Made by a program: the position numbers and the translations under genes
NCBI GenBank assembly: GCA_937139485.1
Contig: CAKZQD010000102.1
Coordinates: 1-42,957, forward strand
DNA: 42,957 nt
Origin: an uncultured Bacteroidota bacterium
Lineage (GTDB): Bacteria > Bacteroidota > Bacteroidia > Chitinophagales > UBA8649
Reading direction: 5' to 3'
Notes under the pieces: model-generated
Databases searched by the model: none
Seen by the model: the letters and a program-made list of their open reading frames with translations, nothing else
Told to the model about the DNA's origin: nothing
Shown: piece by piece, positions 25,909 through 33,869 of the stretch
Layout: each line of letters opens with the position of its first letter
Numbering within the stretch: position 1 is the first letter of the stretch

Positions 25909-26379
25909 TTATTGAACTTTAAAACCTCTACAAACTTCTCTATAGTCAACAATAGAAAATGGAGCGTCTGGAGGAAATAAAAATTTACTATGCCCAACAT
26001 GAAATATTTCAATAGCTAAAGTTTCTGTATTTATTTCTACACTTAAAGTATCAGGGTCTCCATCTGGAGATCTGTCTAAATAGTTTTCGTAGCGAGCAAT
26101 ATTTTCTTTATATGATTCTACTTTTGACAACCACTCATATACATTTGGTTGCTCTAAAGCTAATTCTAAATCAGTATAATCTCCGTTGTCTCTAATTTCT
26201 ATTTCAGTAAGAAACTTTCTATTATAAACTGTAGAATCTGAATAACCATTTTGACCTATTTGATATTGAACCAATCGGCAATCTGTTTCATAAATACCAC
26301 TTGCTTTATCATATAGATATTCCTTTTTACAAGATGTTACTAAGCATAAAAAAGCAATAAAAATTAAATTCTGTTTCAT
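25909..26379 (-). CDS. Hypothetical lipoprotein (third of cassette)
   Basis: 156 aa. Lipoprotein signal with lipobox VTSC and Cys17, followed by KKEYLYDKASGIYETDCRLVQ. It shares the general layout of the two lipoproteins upstream (lipidated Cys, a short linker, then a G-x-Y motif and a small beta-rich domain) but little sequence. The start overlaps the stop of the preceding lipoprotein by 4 bp (ATGA). Last gene of the GH16 operon; a terminator follows. Function unknown. Confidence 0.75.
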   Translation of the reverse strand: MKQNLIFIAFLCLVTSCKKEYLYDKASGIYETDCRLVQYQIGQNGYSDSTVYNRKFLTEIEIRDNGDYTDLELALEQPNVYEWLSKVESYKENIARYENYLDRSPDGDPDTLSVEINTETLAIEIFHVGHSKFLFPPDAPFSIVDYREVCRGFKVQ

Positions 26380-26780
26380 TGTTTAAGACCTTTTAAATAA
26401 TAATAATTTGATGCCGTATCTGTTAAAATTCTTTTATTGAAATTATTGCCAACATAACATTCAAAAGTTTTTGTTTGTCTATTAAATTTTGCATAACTAT
26501 CATTTTGACTCATTATTATATAGCTTTTATTTATTTCAATTTCGTCTAAATGAAAATAAGCAATTTTCCTTTTATTTTCAACTATGCTGATATCTATTTT
26601 TTTGTTTTTACCTTCACTTAATAGATTAATATTTAATGTAGATTTAATTTTATTAGAATCGCATATATAATATGTACATCTGACTTGAAGTCCATCCACA
26701 TCATAACTTCCTTCTAACTCGTCTATTGTAGCTTGTTTTGCGCAGCTAAACATTGTTAGTAATACTATAAATTTTCTCAT
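26376..26780 (-). CDS. Hypothetical lipoprotein, paralogue 2
   Basis: 134 aa. A short lipoprotein signal with lipidation at Cys13 (MFSC), then IDELEGSYDVDGLQVRCTYY-CDSNKIKSTL, and an ending NKRILTDTASNYYYLKGLKQ that is almost identical to that of its upstream neighbour. It is clearly a tandem duplicate of the 26777-27187 gene, with divergence in the middle. The domain is small, beta-rich and holds two Cys residues (RCTYYxCD) outside the lipobox. ATGA overlaps on both sides show tight coupling. Function unknown. Confidence 0.78.
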   Translation of the reverse strand: MRKFIVLLTMFSCAKQATIDELEGSYDVDGLQVRCTYYICDSNKIKSTLNINLLSEGKNKKIDISIVENKRKIAYFHLDEIEINKSYIIMSQNDSYAKFNRQTKTFECYVGNNFNKRILTDTASNYYYLKGLKQ

Positions 26781-27187
26781 TGTTTCACTCCCTTTAAATA
26801 GTAATAATTTGATGCTGTATCTGTTAGAATTCTTTTATTCCAATTGTTGCCATCATAATATTCAAAAATTTTCTCACTTCTGTTATAATTAGCATAAAAT
26901 TCATTCAATTTCATTATAATTAAATCATTATCTATTTTATCTAATGCCAAAACACCTATATTATCACTCTTTTCAAGAATCTTATCAAATAGTGTAACTC
27001 TTATTCTTGTATTTTCATTTTCAAACTGTAACTTTAACAATGATTTAATTTTTGTAGAATCACATCCATAATAAGTACATCTTACTTTATGTCCTTCAAC
27101 ATCATAAGTGCCTTCTAATTCTTTAATGGCATTTTGTTTTTTACAAGAAAAAGCACTTAATGCTAAAATAAATAATAAATACCTCAT
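26777..27187 (-). CDS. Hypothetical lipoprotein, paralogue 1
   Basis: 136 aa. Lipobox AFSC with Cys15, then IKELEGTYDVEGHKVRCTYYGCDSTKIKSLL and the same C-terminal block as paralogue 2 (NKRILTDTASNYYYLKG). Its start codon abuts the stop of the GH16 gene with no gap, so it is translated together with the glycosidase. Surface lipoproteins beside a secreted glycosidase could bind its glycan or anchor it, but no carbohydrate-binding motif is visible. Confidence 0.78.
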   Translation of the reverse strand: MRYLLFILALSAFSCKKQNAIKELEGTYDVEGHKVRCTYYGCDSTKIKSLLKLQFENENTRIRVTLFDKILEKSDNIGVLALDKIDNDLIIMKLNEFYANYNRSEKIFEYYDGNNWNKRILTDTASNYYYLKGVKQ

Positions 27188-29848
27188 TTAGTTTCCTTTA
27201 ATTAACATTTTAGAATCTACATTGCCAAGCTCTTCTATTACTATTCCATATTCACCATCTGGGTCTGTACCAATGTCAAAGTTAATATATTTTTGACCAA
27301 CATTTATATTTTTTTGAGCTACTACTATATTGGTAATGGGTTCTACTATACTTACTTTTCTTTCAGCAGTACTGTTTTGAATAAGTGCTTCATCCTTTAT
27401 AGCTATAGTAAATACACCACTTGTTGTATTTGGATATACAGATTCTATTACTCTGTATCCTCCTCTAGAATCATAATGTGATGCAACATATTTTTTTTTA
27501 TTAAAGTCTGTAGGTACTTTTAAAGGAGATAACTCTTTTTCAACACCTCCTATTTTACTAGTGAAATTTGGGTTGTCAAGAAAATTTTCTATAACATTTT
27601 CACTATCAGTTTTGTTGGTTCCAAGGCCATATACAAAAGTGTTACTATCGTAAATTAATTCATTACATAATGCTGGTTTGTAAATTTTATGAAGATTATT
27701 TTCTTGATCTACATATATTGCTTCGCCATTGGCAAGTAATTGTATTTGAGATTTTACACGCCCTTCATGTTCTGTATTACCAGCAGCGTTATTACTAATT
27801 ATTATTGGTTTATAATCCCAAGTATTTGTTATTGAAGACCATTCAAAGTAACGTATTACACCATTGGCTGTCCAACCATTTAAATTGCCTGGGTTTGTAT
27901 ATTCAGTAGTAAAATATAGTCTTTGAGTAGTTTCATCATATTTTAGTAAGTTAATATCATCTTTATCTAGGCTATTGTTCCAGTTTATGGTATTGTTATA
28001 CCATACACCTCCAGATTTGTAAAAGTTATGTACATGTCCAGTATTGTCGGTATAAAAAACTTGGTTCCCATTGTTTGCTACTTCTAAATTATCGTATACA
28101 TTATAAAAATAATCATCAACTTCTATATCTTCATGCCAATAACCTGTGTTGCTATTGTATTTATGATATTTCAACTGATTATTTTCGGTGATGTAAAAAA
28201 TCTTTTTTTCATCTTCACTAATAGCAAAGTTTTCTATTTTGGTATGCGTGCCCTGTGTATATATTTTATTTGGAAATTTATGTTTTTCAAAATAAGGGTT
28301 TCCATATGCATCAATGCCTTTTCTTACTACCCACAGATATTTATCTCTAAACCAATATGGCCATATTTGTTTCCTACCTTCATAAGCCATAAGGTCATCG
28401 GTAACTATAAAATTGTCGTTTGCTTTTCTACCAGCTTCATTGCTGTTAAATAAAAACTGATTGCTCCAAGAACTGCCATTCCAATAAAAATGCTTTATTC
28501 GTCTATTTAAATCGGTAAAAATAATTTCTCCAATTGTTCCAAATTTAGTTGGAACAAATTGATCTTTTATTTTTTGACTATTGTCTATATATGCATTGTA
28601 CCAATTACCACTAGATTTATAAAAATTTTTTATCTTGTTTTGATTGTCTTTATAGTATATTTTACTTGAACTTTCAATTAATGGGTCGCCTTTTATCTTT
28701 TGATTAAATGAATTGAAAATTTCTTCATCTTCCCATCTTGTGTTATTGGTGTTATAAAATACACTACTTAACTCATCTACGTAGTTTCTATAATATATTT
28801 TATTGTTAAATAGTTGAGCATTGCCATCTATATCATCTTTTTCAAAATTCATTTTTTCAGATAATAAATTCGGTTCATCTAAATCAAAATAATAACCAGA
28901 AGTTGGTTTATATACTTTTACCCAATCTATTAAAAATTCAGTGTTAGGATTAAATTTATGTTCATTAATTATTCTATTAGCATGTAACGTATTACTAGTA
29001 CTTAATATCATTCTCATTCTTCTCCAATCACAAGTTGGTGAAGAGCCATCTTCGTTTACGTTTCCGTACCAAGTTCTATATTCATTCCCATCAAGATAAA
29101 ATTTTAATTTGTCTGGTGTCCAAAGCACTGTCCAAGTATGAAATTCATCATAAAAATTTGTATTTGCAGCTTTGTGATAAGTTTTATGCCAAATTATATT
29201 CTTATCTGGGTTTATTGCTTTTTGCCCAACAGATGTGTGAAAATCATAATTTTCTGGGCAGGCACTATTATTCCTACAATATTCATCAACTTCAAACACA
29301 TCAACCTCTGGCGGCCAGCTATTTGCAGGTATCATCCAAAAAGCAGAAGCAAACATCTCGTCAGAAGGTATTTTACATCTAACTTCAAACATACCGTACA
29401 ACCAGCCTTTTTTATCCTCTTCATTACAACTTTGCTTATTAAAGATTTCTCCAATTGTAGTTTCAATTACAGATGTTGTATACTTTTGTCTATGAACTCT
29501 ACAATGTTCAACAAATGGTGCTACTTGTTTACAGACATTTACTGGTTCATACTTAGGTAACATACTATTTTTTAAATGTACATATCCATTTGAAAGGCTA
29601 ACATTATTTTTATTCGTTTTAGCGACAACCCACTCTCTTATTGAAGGATCTATAATAACTTCATACCCAGGGTTTATTATTTTTCCAAAAGAATACTCAC
29701 CAACTCTCCAGTTTTCTTCCAAATCAGCCATTGTTCCATCAAAATCGTCTCTCCAAACTTCTGTAAATTGAGAGTAATCAATACTACATTGTGCATTAGT
29801 ATTTAAAACAAAAACAAGTAGCAAAATAAAGCTTAATAATTTTTTCAT
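27188..29848 (-). CDS. GH16-family glycoside hydrolase with propeller and T9SS tail
   Basis: 886 aa. Signal peptide ends at NAQ (residue 20). Residues about 25-315 are a GH16 catalytic domain: VWRDDFDG at the start, GMFEVRCKIP near 152, the catalytic motif E181-V-D183-V-F-E186 (consensus ExDxxE, nucleophile E181, acid/base E186), FHTWTVLWTPDKLKFYLDG and FLIDWVKVYKP at its end. GH16 enzymes cut beta-1,3/1,4-glucans, agars or carrageenans; which one cannot be judged. Residues about 330-770 hold repeats of the form IYYRNxxxELSSVFYN and WYNAYIDNSQKIKD, probably a propeller. The C-terminus (VYPNTTSGVFTI) is a T9SS sorting domain. First gene of a four-gene operon. Confidence 0.88.
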   Translation of the reverse strand: MKKLLSFILLLVFVLNTNAQCSIDYSQFTEVWRDDFDGTMADLEENWRVGEYSFGKIINPGYEVIIDPSIREWVVAKTNKNNVSLSNGYVHLKNSMLPKYEPVNVCKQVAPFVEHCRVHRQKYTTSVIETTIGEIFNKQSCNEEDKKGWLYGMFEVRCKIPSDEMFASAFWMIPANSWPPEVDVFEVDEYCRNNSACPENYDFHTSVGQKAINPDKNIIWHKTYHKAANTNFYDEFHTWTVLWTPDKLKFYLDGNEYRTWYGNVNEDGSSPTCDWRRMRMILSTSNTLHANRIINEHKFNPNTEFLIDWVKVYKPTSGYYFDLDEPNLLSEKMNFEKDDIDGNAQLFNNKIYYRNYVDELSSVFYNTNNTRWEDEEIFNSFNQKIKGDPLIESSSKIYYKDNQNKIKNFYKSSGNWYNAYIDNSQKIKDQFVPTKFGTIGEIIFTDLNRRIKHFYWNGSSWSNQFLFNSNEAGRKANDNFIVTDDLMAYEGRKQIWPYWFRDKYLWVVRKGIDAYGNPYFEKHKFPNKIYTQGTHTKIENFAISEDEKKIFYITENNQLKYHKYNSNTGYWHEDIEVDDYFYNVYDNLEVANNGNQVFYTDNTGHVHNFYKSGGVWYNNTINWNNSLDKDDINLLKYDETTQRLYFTTEYTNPGNLNGWTANGVIRYFEWSSITNTWDYKPIIISNNAAGNTEHEGRVKSQIQLLANGEAIYVDQENNLHKIYKPALCNELIYDSNTFVYGLGTNKTDSENVIENFLDNPNFTSKIGGVEKELSPLKVPTDFNKKKYVASHYDSRGGYRVIESVYPNTTSGVFTIAIKDEALIQNSTAERKVSIVEPITNIVVAQKNINVGQKYINFDIGTDPDGEYGIVIEELGNVDSKMLIKGN

Positions 29849-29857
29849 AATATAGGT

Positions 29858-29879
29858 TTTAGGTTAATATTAACCTAAA
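29858..29879. promoter_or_regulatory. 22-bp perfect palindrome, candidate operator
   Basis: Centre TTAGGTTAATATTAACCTAA is a perfect palindrome and extends one base each side. It lies 9 bp upstream of the GH16 start codon and between that gene and the divergent XRE regulator. It overlaps TACATTTA (29883-29876, minus strand), a near match to the -7 box, so a bound protein would block the operon promoter. Confidence 0.6.
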
Positions 29880-29901
29880 TGTAGATAAAATATTTGAAAT
29901 G

Positions 29902-29913
29902 GGCAAATTTGCC
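29902..29913. promoter_or_regulatory. 12-bp palindrome, candidate second operator
   Basis: GGCAAATTTGCC, perfect palindrome about 39 bp centre-to-centre from the 22-bp palindrome and 36 bp upstream of the XRE start. Unrelated in sequence to the first site. Confidence 0.35.
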
Positions 29914-29949
29914 TATATTTTTCTTTAGGAATTTATTGATTATTGCTAT

Positions 29950-30189
29950 GTGAAGTATCACAAACACAATAAAGGCATAAAACTTTTGGGTCTTAGATTA
30001 AAAAATCTAAGAAAGCAGAAGGCTGTTTCTCAAGAGCAACTAGCCAATTTGTGTGATTTTGAAATTAGTCAAATAAGTAGAATAGAAAGAGGTATTATAA
30101 ATACCAGTATCAGCAGCATTTTTACAATAGCTGAAAAATTAGAAATTTCCCCAAAAGAATTGTTTGATTTTGAAGAAATCCAAGAGTAG
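29950..30189 (+). CDS. Small XRE-family transcriptional regulator
   Basis: 79 aa with a GTG start. Nearly the whole protein is one helix-turn-helix domain of the XRE/Cro type: LGLRLKNLRKQKAVSQEQLA, FEISQISRIERGI as recognition helix region, and SISSIFTIAEKLEISPKELF. No sensing or oligomerisation domain is added. It is divergent from the GH16 operon with two palindromes between them, so it likely represses or activates that operon and itself; this is inference from position. Confidence 0.88.
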   Translation: MKYHKHNKGIKLLGLRLKNLRKQKAVSQEQLANLCDFEISQISRIERGIINTSISSIFTIAEKLEISPKELFDFEEIQE

Positions 30190-30301
30190 CTTTAGAACTA
30201 CTAATTAGTATAATAAAAACGGTACGAGTTTCCTTATAAATTGATCTTATATCACAATTTTAAAGAATGGCGTGTACTGAGAAAAGTTGTTGTCAATTAT
30301 T

Positions 30302-31576
30302 TCACAAACTAAAAGCTGCCTTCACTTTATCTACATAATCTAATCTTTCCCAGGTAAAAGTTTCTACTTCTTTGGTAACAGATTTTCCGTCTGGAGAATG
30401 AAATGTAAGGCTTTTCTTTTCAGATTTTCGTCCCATATGACCATAAGCGGCAGTTTCTGAATAAATAGGATTTCTTAATGCTAGACGTTGTTCTATAAAG
30501 TATGGTCGCATATCAAAAATATTTTCGACTACTTTGCTTATTTCGCCGTCTGTCATATCTACTTTTGCTGTACCATAAGTTTCTACATTTATACTTGTAG
30601 GTTTTGCAACACCTATAGCATAAGAAACTTGTACTAATACTTCTTTACATAAACCTGCTGCTACTAAATTTTTTGCAATATGTCTTGTAGCATAAGCACC
30701 AGATCTATCTACTTTACTTGGGTCTTTTCCAGAAAACGCACCACCACCGTGAGCACCTTTTCCGCCATAAGTGTCAACTATAATTTTTCTACCTGTTAAG
30801 CCTGTATCTCCGTGCGGACCACCTATTACAAATGTTCCTGTTGGATTTATGTGATAAGTAATTTCATCATTAAATAATGCTTGAATTTTTGCTGGCAATT
30901 TAGCAATAACTCTTGGCATTAAAAGTTTTACAATGTCAGATTTTATTTGTGCCAACATTTTATCATCATCAGCTTTTTTGTTTCCTGTGTTTACAAAATC
31001 ATCGTGCTGTGTAGAAACTACTATGGTGTCTATTCTTTGTGGAACATTATCGTCAGAATATTCAATAGTTACTTGAGATTTTGCATCTGGACGTAAATAT
31101 TTTATATCTGTCAATTCTCTTCGCATTTCTGCAAGTTCTATCAAAATTAAATGCGACAAATCTAATGCCAAAGGCATATAGTTTTCTGTTTCGTCTGTTG
31201 CGTAGCCAAACATCATTCCTTGGTCTCCAGCACCTTGGTCTTCTGGGTTTGCTCTTTCTACGCCTTGGTTAATGTCTTCAGACTGTTCGTGAATTGCAGA
31301 AAATACACCGCAAGAATTTCCGTCAAACATATATTCACTTTTGGTGTAACCTATTTTATTGATTACATCTCTAGCTATTTTTTGAACGTCTAAATATGTA
31401 TCAGATTTTACTTCGCCAGCCAATACTACTTGCCCTGTGGTAACCAAAGTTTCACATGCTACTTTTGAATTTGGATCGAAAGCCAAAAAGTTATCAATTA
31501 ATGCATCAGAAATTTGATCTGATACTTTATCTGGGTGCCCTTCTGAAACCGACTCTGATGTAAATAAATATGCCAT
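30302..31576 (-). CDS. metK: S-adenosylmethionine synthase
   Basis: 424 aa. Makes SAM from methionine and ATP. Motifs: [15 protein letters not shown] (His14 and Asp16 at the ATP/metal site), [12 protein letters not shown], the [20 protein letters not shown] segment and the loop [19 protein letters not shown]. Length is a little above the about 385 aa of E. coli MetK, as is common in Bacteroidota. It is a single-gene unit with a -7 box upstream; I see no SAM riboswitch in the short leader. Confidence 0.96.
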   Translation of the reverse strand: MAYLFTSESVSEGHPDKVSDQISDALIDNFLAFDPNSKVACETLVTTGQVVLAGEVKSDTYLDVQKIARDVINKIGYTKSEYMFDGNSCGVFSAIHEQSEDINQGVERANPEDQGAGDQGMMFGYATDETENYMPLALDLSHLILIELAEMRRELTDIKYLRPDAKSQVTIEYSDDNVPQRIDTIVVSTQHDDFVNTGNKKADDDKMLAQIKSDIVKLLMPRVIAKLPAKIQALFNDEITYHINPTGTFVIGGPHGDTGLTGRKIIVDTYGGKGAHGGGAFSGKDPSKVDRSGAYATRHIAKNLVAAGLCKEVLVQVSYAIGVAKPTSINVETYGTAKVDMTDGEISKVVENIFDMRPYFIEQRLALRNPIYSETAAYGHMGRKSEKKSLTFHSPDGKSVTKEVETFTWERLDYVDKVKAAFSL

Positions 31577-31604
31577 AATACTATTTGTTATTTTTTAAGA
31601 AAAT

Positions 31605-31612
31605 CAAAAATA
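31605..31612 (-). promoter_or_regulatory. -7 promoter box of metK
   Basis: TATTTTTG on the minus strand, 28 nt before the metK ATG, exact TAnnTTTG match in a T-rich context. Confidence 0.4.
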
Positions 31613-31648
31613 CGTTTTTGAAATACTTTTTGTGAAACTTTATTGCGT

Positions 31649-32260
31649 TTATTTAATATTACAGTGAAAAATCTTTTCGTTTTCAAGAAAACCTTCCAAT
31701 CTATCGCCTATTTCTATTTTACCAACGCCAGCAGGTGTGCCAGTATATATGTAATCGCCTTGGTGAATTAAAAAATACTTTGATAAATGACTTATTAGCT
31801 TCGAAAAGTTGAAAATCATATCTTTTGTATTGCCCGTTTGTACTTTTACTTGGTTTTTTGTTAAATGAAAATTGATGTTTTCTAGATTTTCAAATTTTTC
31901 TACTGGTACAAAATCGCCTATAACGGCAGAACCATTAAATCCTTTAGCAATTTCCCAAGGGTGACCTTTTTCTTTGAGTTTTTGTTGAATATCTCTTGCC
32001 GTAAAATCTATTCCAAGACCTATTTCTTTGATATAATTTGGTGCAAACCTTTCTGCAATATTTTTTCCATTTTTTCCTATTTTAAGTACTATTTCACACT
32101 CATAATGTATGTTTTCAGAAAAGTCTGGATGATAAAATGGTTTATTGTTAATTAAAAGAGCCGTTGGAGGTTTCATAAAAATGAGCGGTTCTTTTGGTAC
32201 TACATTTCCTAACTCTTTGGCGTGATCTACATAATTTCTTCCTATACAAAATATTTTCAT
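31649..32260 (-). CDS. Fumarylacetoacetate hydrolase-family protein
   Basis: 203 aa, the short single-domain FAH form. Motifs: MKIFCIGRNYVDHAKELGN at the start, the metal ligands in HYECEIVLKIGK (E-x-E type), GLGIDFTARDIQ, and YTGTPAGVGKIEIGDRL near the C-terminus. Family members include acylpyruvases, oxaloacetate tautomerase/decarboxylases and catechol-pathway hydrolases. The short form starting IGRNYxxHAxELGN is closest to FAHD1-type acylpyruvase/oxaloacetate enzymes; that level is inference. Alone between metK and the Fic gene. Confidence 0.88.
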   Translation of the reverse strand: MKIFCIGRNYVDHAKELGNVVPKEPLIFMKPPTALLINNKPFYHPDFSENIHYECEIVLKIGKNGKNIAERFAPNYIKEIGLGIDFTARDIQQKLKEKGHPWEIAKGFNGSAVIGDFVPVEKFENLENINFHLTKNQVKVQTGNTKDMIFNFSKLISHLSKYFLIHQGDYIYTGTPAGVGKIEIGDRLEGFLENEKIFHCNIK

Positions 32261-32264
32261 TTTG

Positions 32265-32272
32265 CAAATTTA
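32265..32272 (-). promoter_or_regulatory. -7 promoter box of the FAH gene, predicts a leaderless mRNA
   Basis: TAAATTTG on the minus strand, ending 4 nt before the ATG at 32260, the same spacing as for pgsA. Confidence 0.5.
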
Positions 32273-32298
32273 GGGAATTTAGTGAAGTTGCTATTAGT

Positions 32299-33369
32299 TT
32301 AGAAATATGTATTTACAGCAAATTCAAATTGTTCGATAAATATTTTTTTGAAACTAGCTATATTGTTTTGCTCGTAAAATAGTAACATTGCTTTTTTGTA
32401 TTCTATAGAATCTACCGTTCTAAAAGATAAAGGACAGTAATTTTCATTCATTAAAAGCGCATTGCTTACTATTCTTGCGGTTCGTTTATTACCGTCCATA
32501 AAAGCTTGAATATAAGAAATCAAAACAAGTGTTAAAAGTGCTTTTTCAAAAACATTTTCTTTTTTGTTGATGACTTCGCAGCTTAGTTTTAAGGCTTCTT
32601 TTATTTGAAATTCATTTTCTAATGGTCTATAATTTGTTCCCGAAATACCCACTCTACGCTTTCTTAAATTTCTTTCTATTTGTAGTTCTTTTACTAAAAC
32701 ACTATGAATATCTTCTATTTTTGAAACAGAAAGTGGACTTAAATAATCTTTGTTTTCTATCAAAAAATCTATAGCATCTTTATGATTCAAAAGCATTACT
32801 GCTTCTTCTTTTGTTTTTCCAGAAGCCGTTAACTTTTCTTTAAGTAATCTTTCAGTTTCTAAAAGTGAGTAGGTATTTCCTTCTATTTGAGAAGATTTCC
32901 AACTCAAATCTATAGCCAATCTATCTAATTCTTTGTTGTACTCGTTTGGTGTAAGTTGAGAAATGTTAGAAAGATATTTTTTGTGTAAAACATCTAAATT
33001 ATTTAATTCTTCTTTGGTAAAAACATTATTTCGACTTAAAGTTTCGCTTATAATTTCAAAATTAAATTGTTTTTTGATTTTTCTTTCGTCAATTTCTTTT
33101 TGATAATATTGTTCTATATTAATTGGTCTAATTACTTCATAAATAGCAGAAATATTATATTTCGTTCCTTTCCCTTTTCCCTTGTTTTCTATATAATTCT
33201 CATTAACTAGTTTGGTTAATATACGTTTTAAAGTAGCATAACTAAAATCAATACTTATCTGCTCAAAAATTTCCTTTGATGAAAGTTTTGCCCTGTTTTT
33301 TAATATATTAATGACTTCCTGTTCTCTTTTGTCCAACATTTTATCTATTTCTAGCTCATAAAAATACAT
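32299..33369 (-). CDS. Fic-family protein with winged-helix N-terminus and altered active site
   Basis: 356 aa from ATG at 33369 (a TTG 4 codons earlier and an ATG at 33339 are alternatives). Residues about 12-75 form a winged helix (KREQEVINILKNRAKLSSKE, then KRILTKLVNENYIE). An inhibitory helix motif SSQIEGN lies at 159-165, as in class II Fic proteins. The Fic loop reads Q288-AFMDGNKR-TAR299: all of HxFx(D/E)GNxRxxR is kept except the first position, where the catalytic His is Gln (codon CAA). Fic enzymes transfer AMP or other groups from nucleotides; loss of His normally abolishes AMP transfer. It is divergent from a TfoX-N-like gene, with repeated ATGAGCT sites between. Confidence 0.85.
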   Translation of the reverse strand: MYFYELEIDKMLDKREQEVINILKNRAKLSSKEIFEQISIDFSYATLKRILTKLVNENYIENKGKGKGTKYNISAIYEVIRPINIEQYYQKEIDERKIKKQFNFEIISETLSRNNVFTKEELNNLDVLHKKYLSNISQLTPNEYNKELDRLAIDLSWKSSQIEGNTYSLLETERLLKEKLTASGKTKEEAVMLLNHKDAIDFLIENKDYLSPLSVSKIEDIHSVLVKELQIERNLRKRRVGISGTNYRPLENEFQIKEALKLSCEVINKKENVFEKALLTLVLISYIQAFMDGNKRTARIVSNALLMNENYCPLSFRTVDSIEYKKAMLLFYEQNNIASFKKIFIEQFEFAVNTYF

Positions 33370-33421
33370 TTTCTGGCTCAAAAAAGATTAAAATGAGCTT
33401 TATTTGATATTATAATGAGCT
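33353..33421. promoter_or_regulatory. Three ATGAGCT sites between Fic and TfoX-like genes
   Basis: AATGAGCT occurs at 33392-33399 and 33414-33421, 22 bp apart (about two helical turns), and the inverted form AGCTCAT at 33353-33359. The Fic protein has a winged helix, so these are candidate autoregulatory sites. The inverted copy lies inside the Fic gene if the 33369 start is right. Confidence 0.4.
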
Positions 33422-33436
33422 ACAAATATTATTTTA

Positions 33437-33444
33437 TATCTTTG
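33437..33444 (+). promoter_or_regulatory. -7 promoter box of the TfoX-N-like gene
   Basis: TATCTTTG, an exact TAnnTTTG match, 12 nt before the ATG at 33457. It decides against the in-frame ATG at 33415, which lies upstream of it. Confidence 0.5.
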
Positions 33445-33456
33445 AAAAAACTAAAA

Positions 33457-33768
33457 ATGACTAAAGAAGAAGAATATTATCACAAAATAGCATCTGCAAT
33501 ATCTGGAGCAGAAAAAAGCCAAATGTTTGGAAAACCTTGTTATAAAATCAATAAAAAAGCTTTTTGTTGTTTCTTCGAAAATGAAATGGTTTTTAAATTA
33601 AAGTTTAATAGTGAATTGTATCAAGAAGCATTAAGCCTTGATGGCACCAAATTATTTGATCCATCTGGGAAAGGTAGAGCAATGAAAGAATGGGTTCAGG
33701 TTTCTTTTGAATATGTTGAATTTTGGGAGAAGTTTGCAGATAGCGCTGTTGAATATTTGAAATCTTAA
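33457..33768 (+). CDS. TfoX N-terminal domain-like protein
   Basis: 103 aa from ATG at 33457; the ATG at 33415 is rejected because a -7 box lies between. The pattern MFGKPCYKINKKAFCCFFENEMVFKL followed by GRAMKEWVQV matches the TfoX/Sxy N-terminal (YjbR-like) fold, in which a MFG motif and a R-x-M-x-E-W motif are typical. TfoX regulates competence in some proteobacteria, but the stand-alone N-terminal domain is widespread with no assigned role. Divergent from the Fic gene. Confidence 0.72.
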   Translation: MTKEEEYYHKIASAISGAEKSQMFGKPCYKINKKAFCCFFENEMVFKLKFNSELYQEALSLDGTKLFDPSGKGRAMKEWVQVSFEYVEFWEKFADSAVEYLKS

Positions 33769-33869
33769 AAAAAGGTGTTTACTGCTAATTCGTATTGTTT
33801 TTTTGTAGTTGGAATCTTTAACAATTATAATAGTTAATCTTATGGCAAGGATGCCAACAAGAGGAAAAC

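Noticed and set aside
27293-29560. Plus-strand ORFs of 62-140 aa within the GH16 gene
   Set aside because: Rich in Phe, Ile and Cys as expected from reading AT-rich coding DNA backwards; the minus strand carries an intact GH16 motif set.
30199-30210. 12-bp palindrome TACTAATTAGTA downstream of the XRE gene
   Set aside because: AT-only palindromes of this length are expected by chance in DNA of this composition, and it lies between two convergent gene ends.
30267-30338. Tiny plus-strand ORF starting [12 protein letters not shown]
   Set aside because: Only 23 codons, runs into the end of metK on the other strand, and no promoter box was found.
31577-31648. SAM riboswitch upstream of metK
   Set aside because: The space between the start codon and the next gene is only 72 bp and A/T-rich, with no stem arrangement resembling a known SAM aptamer.
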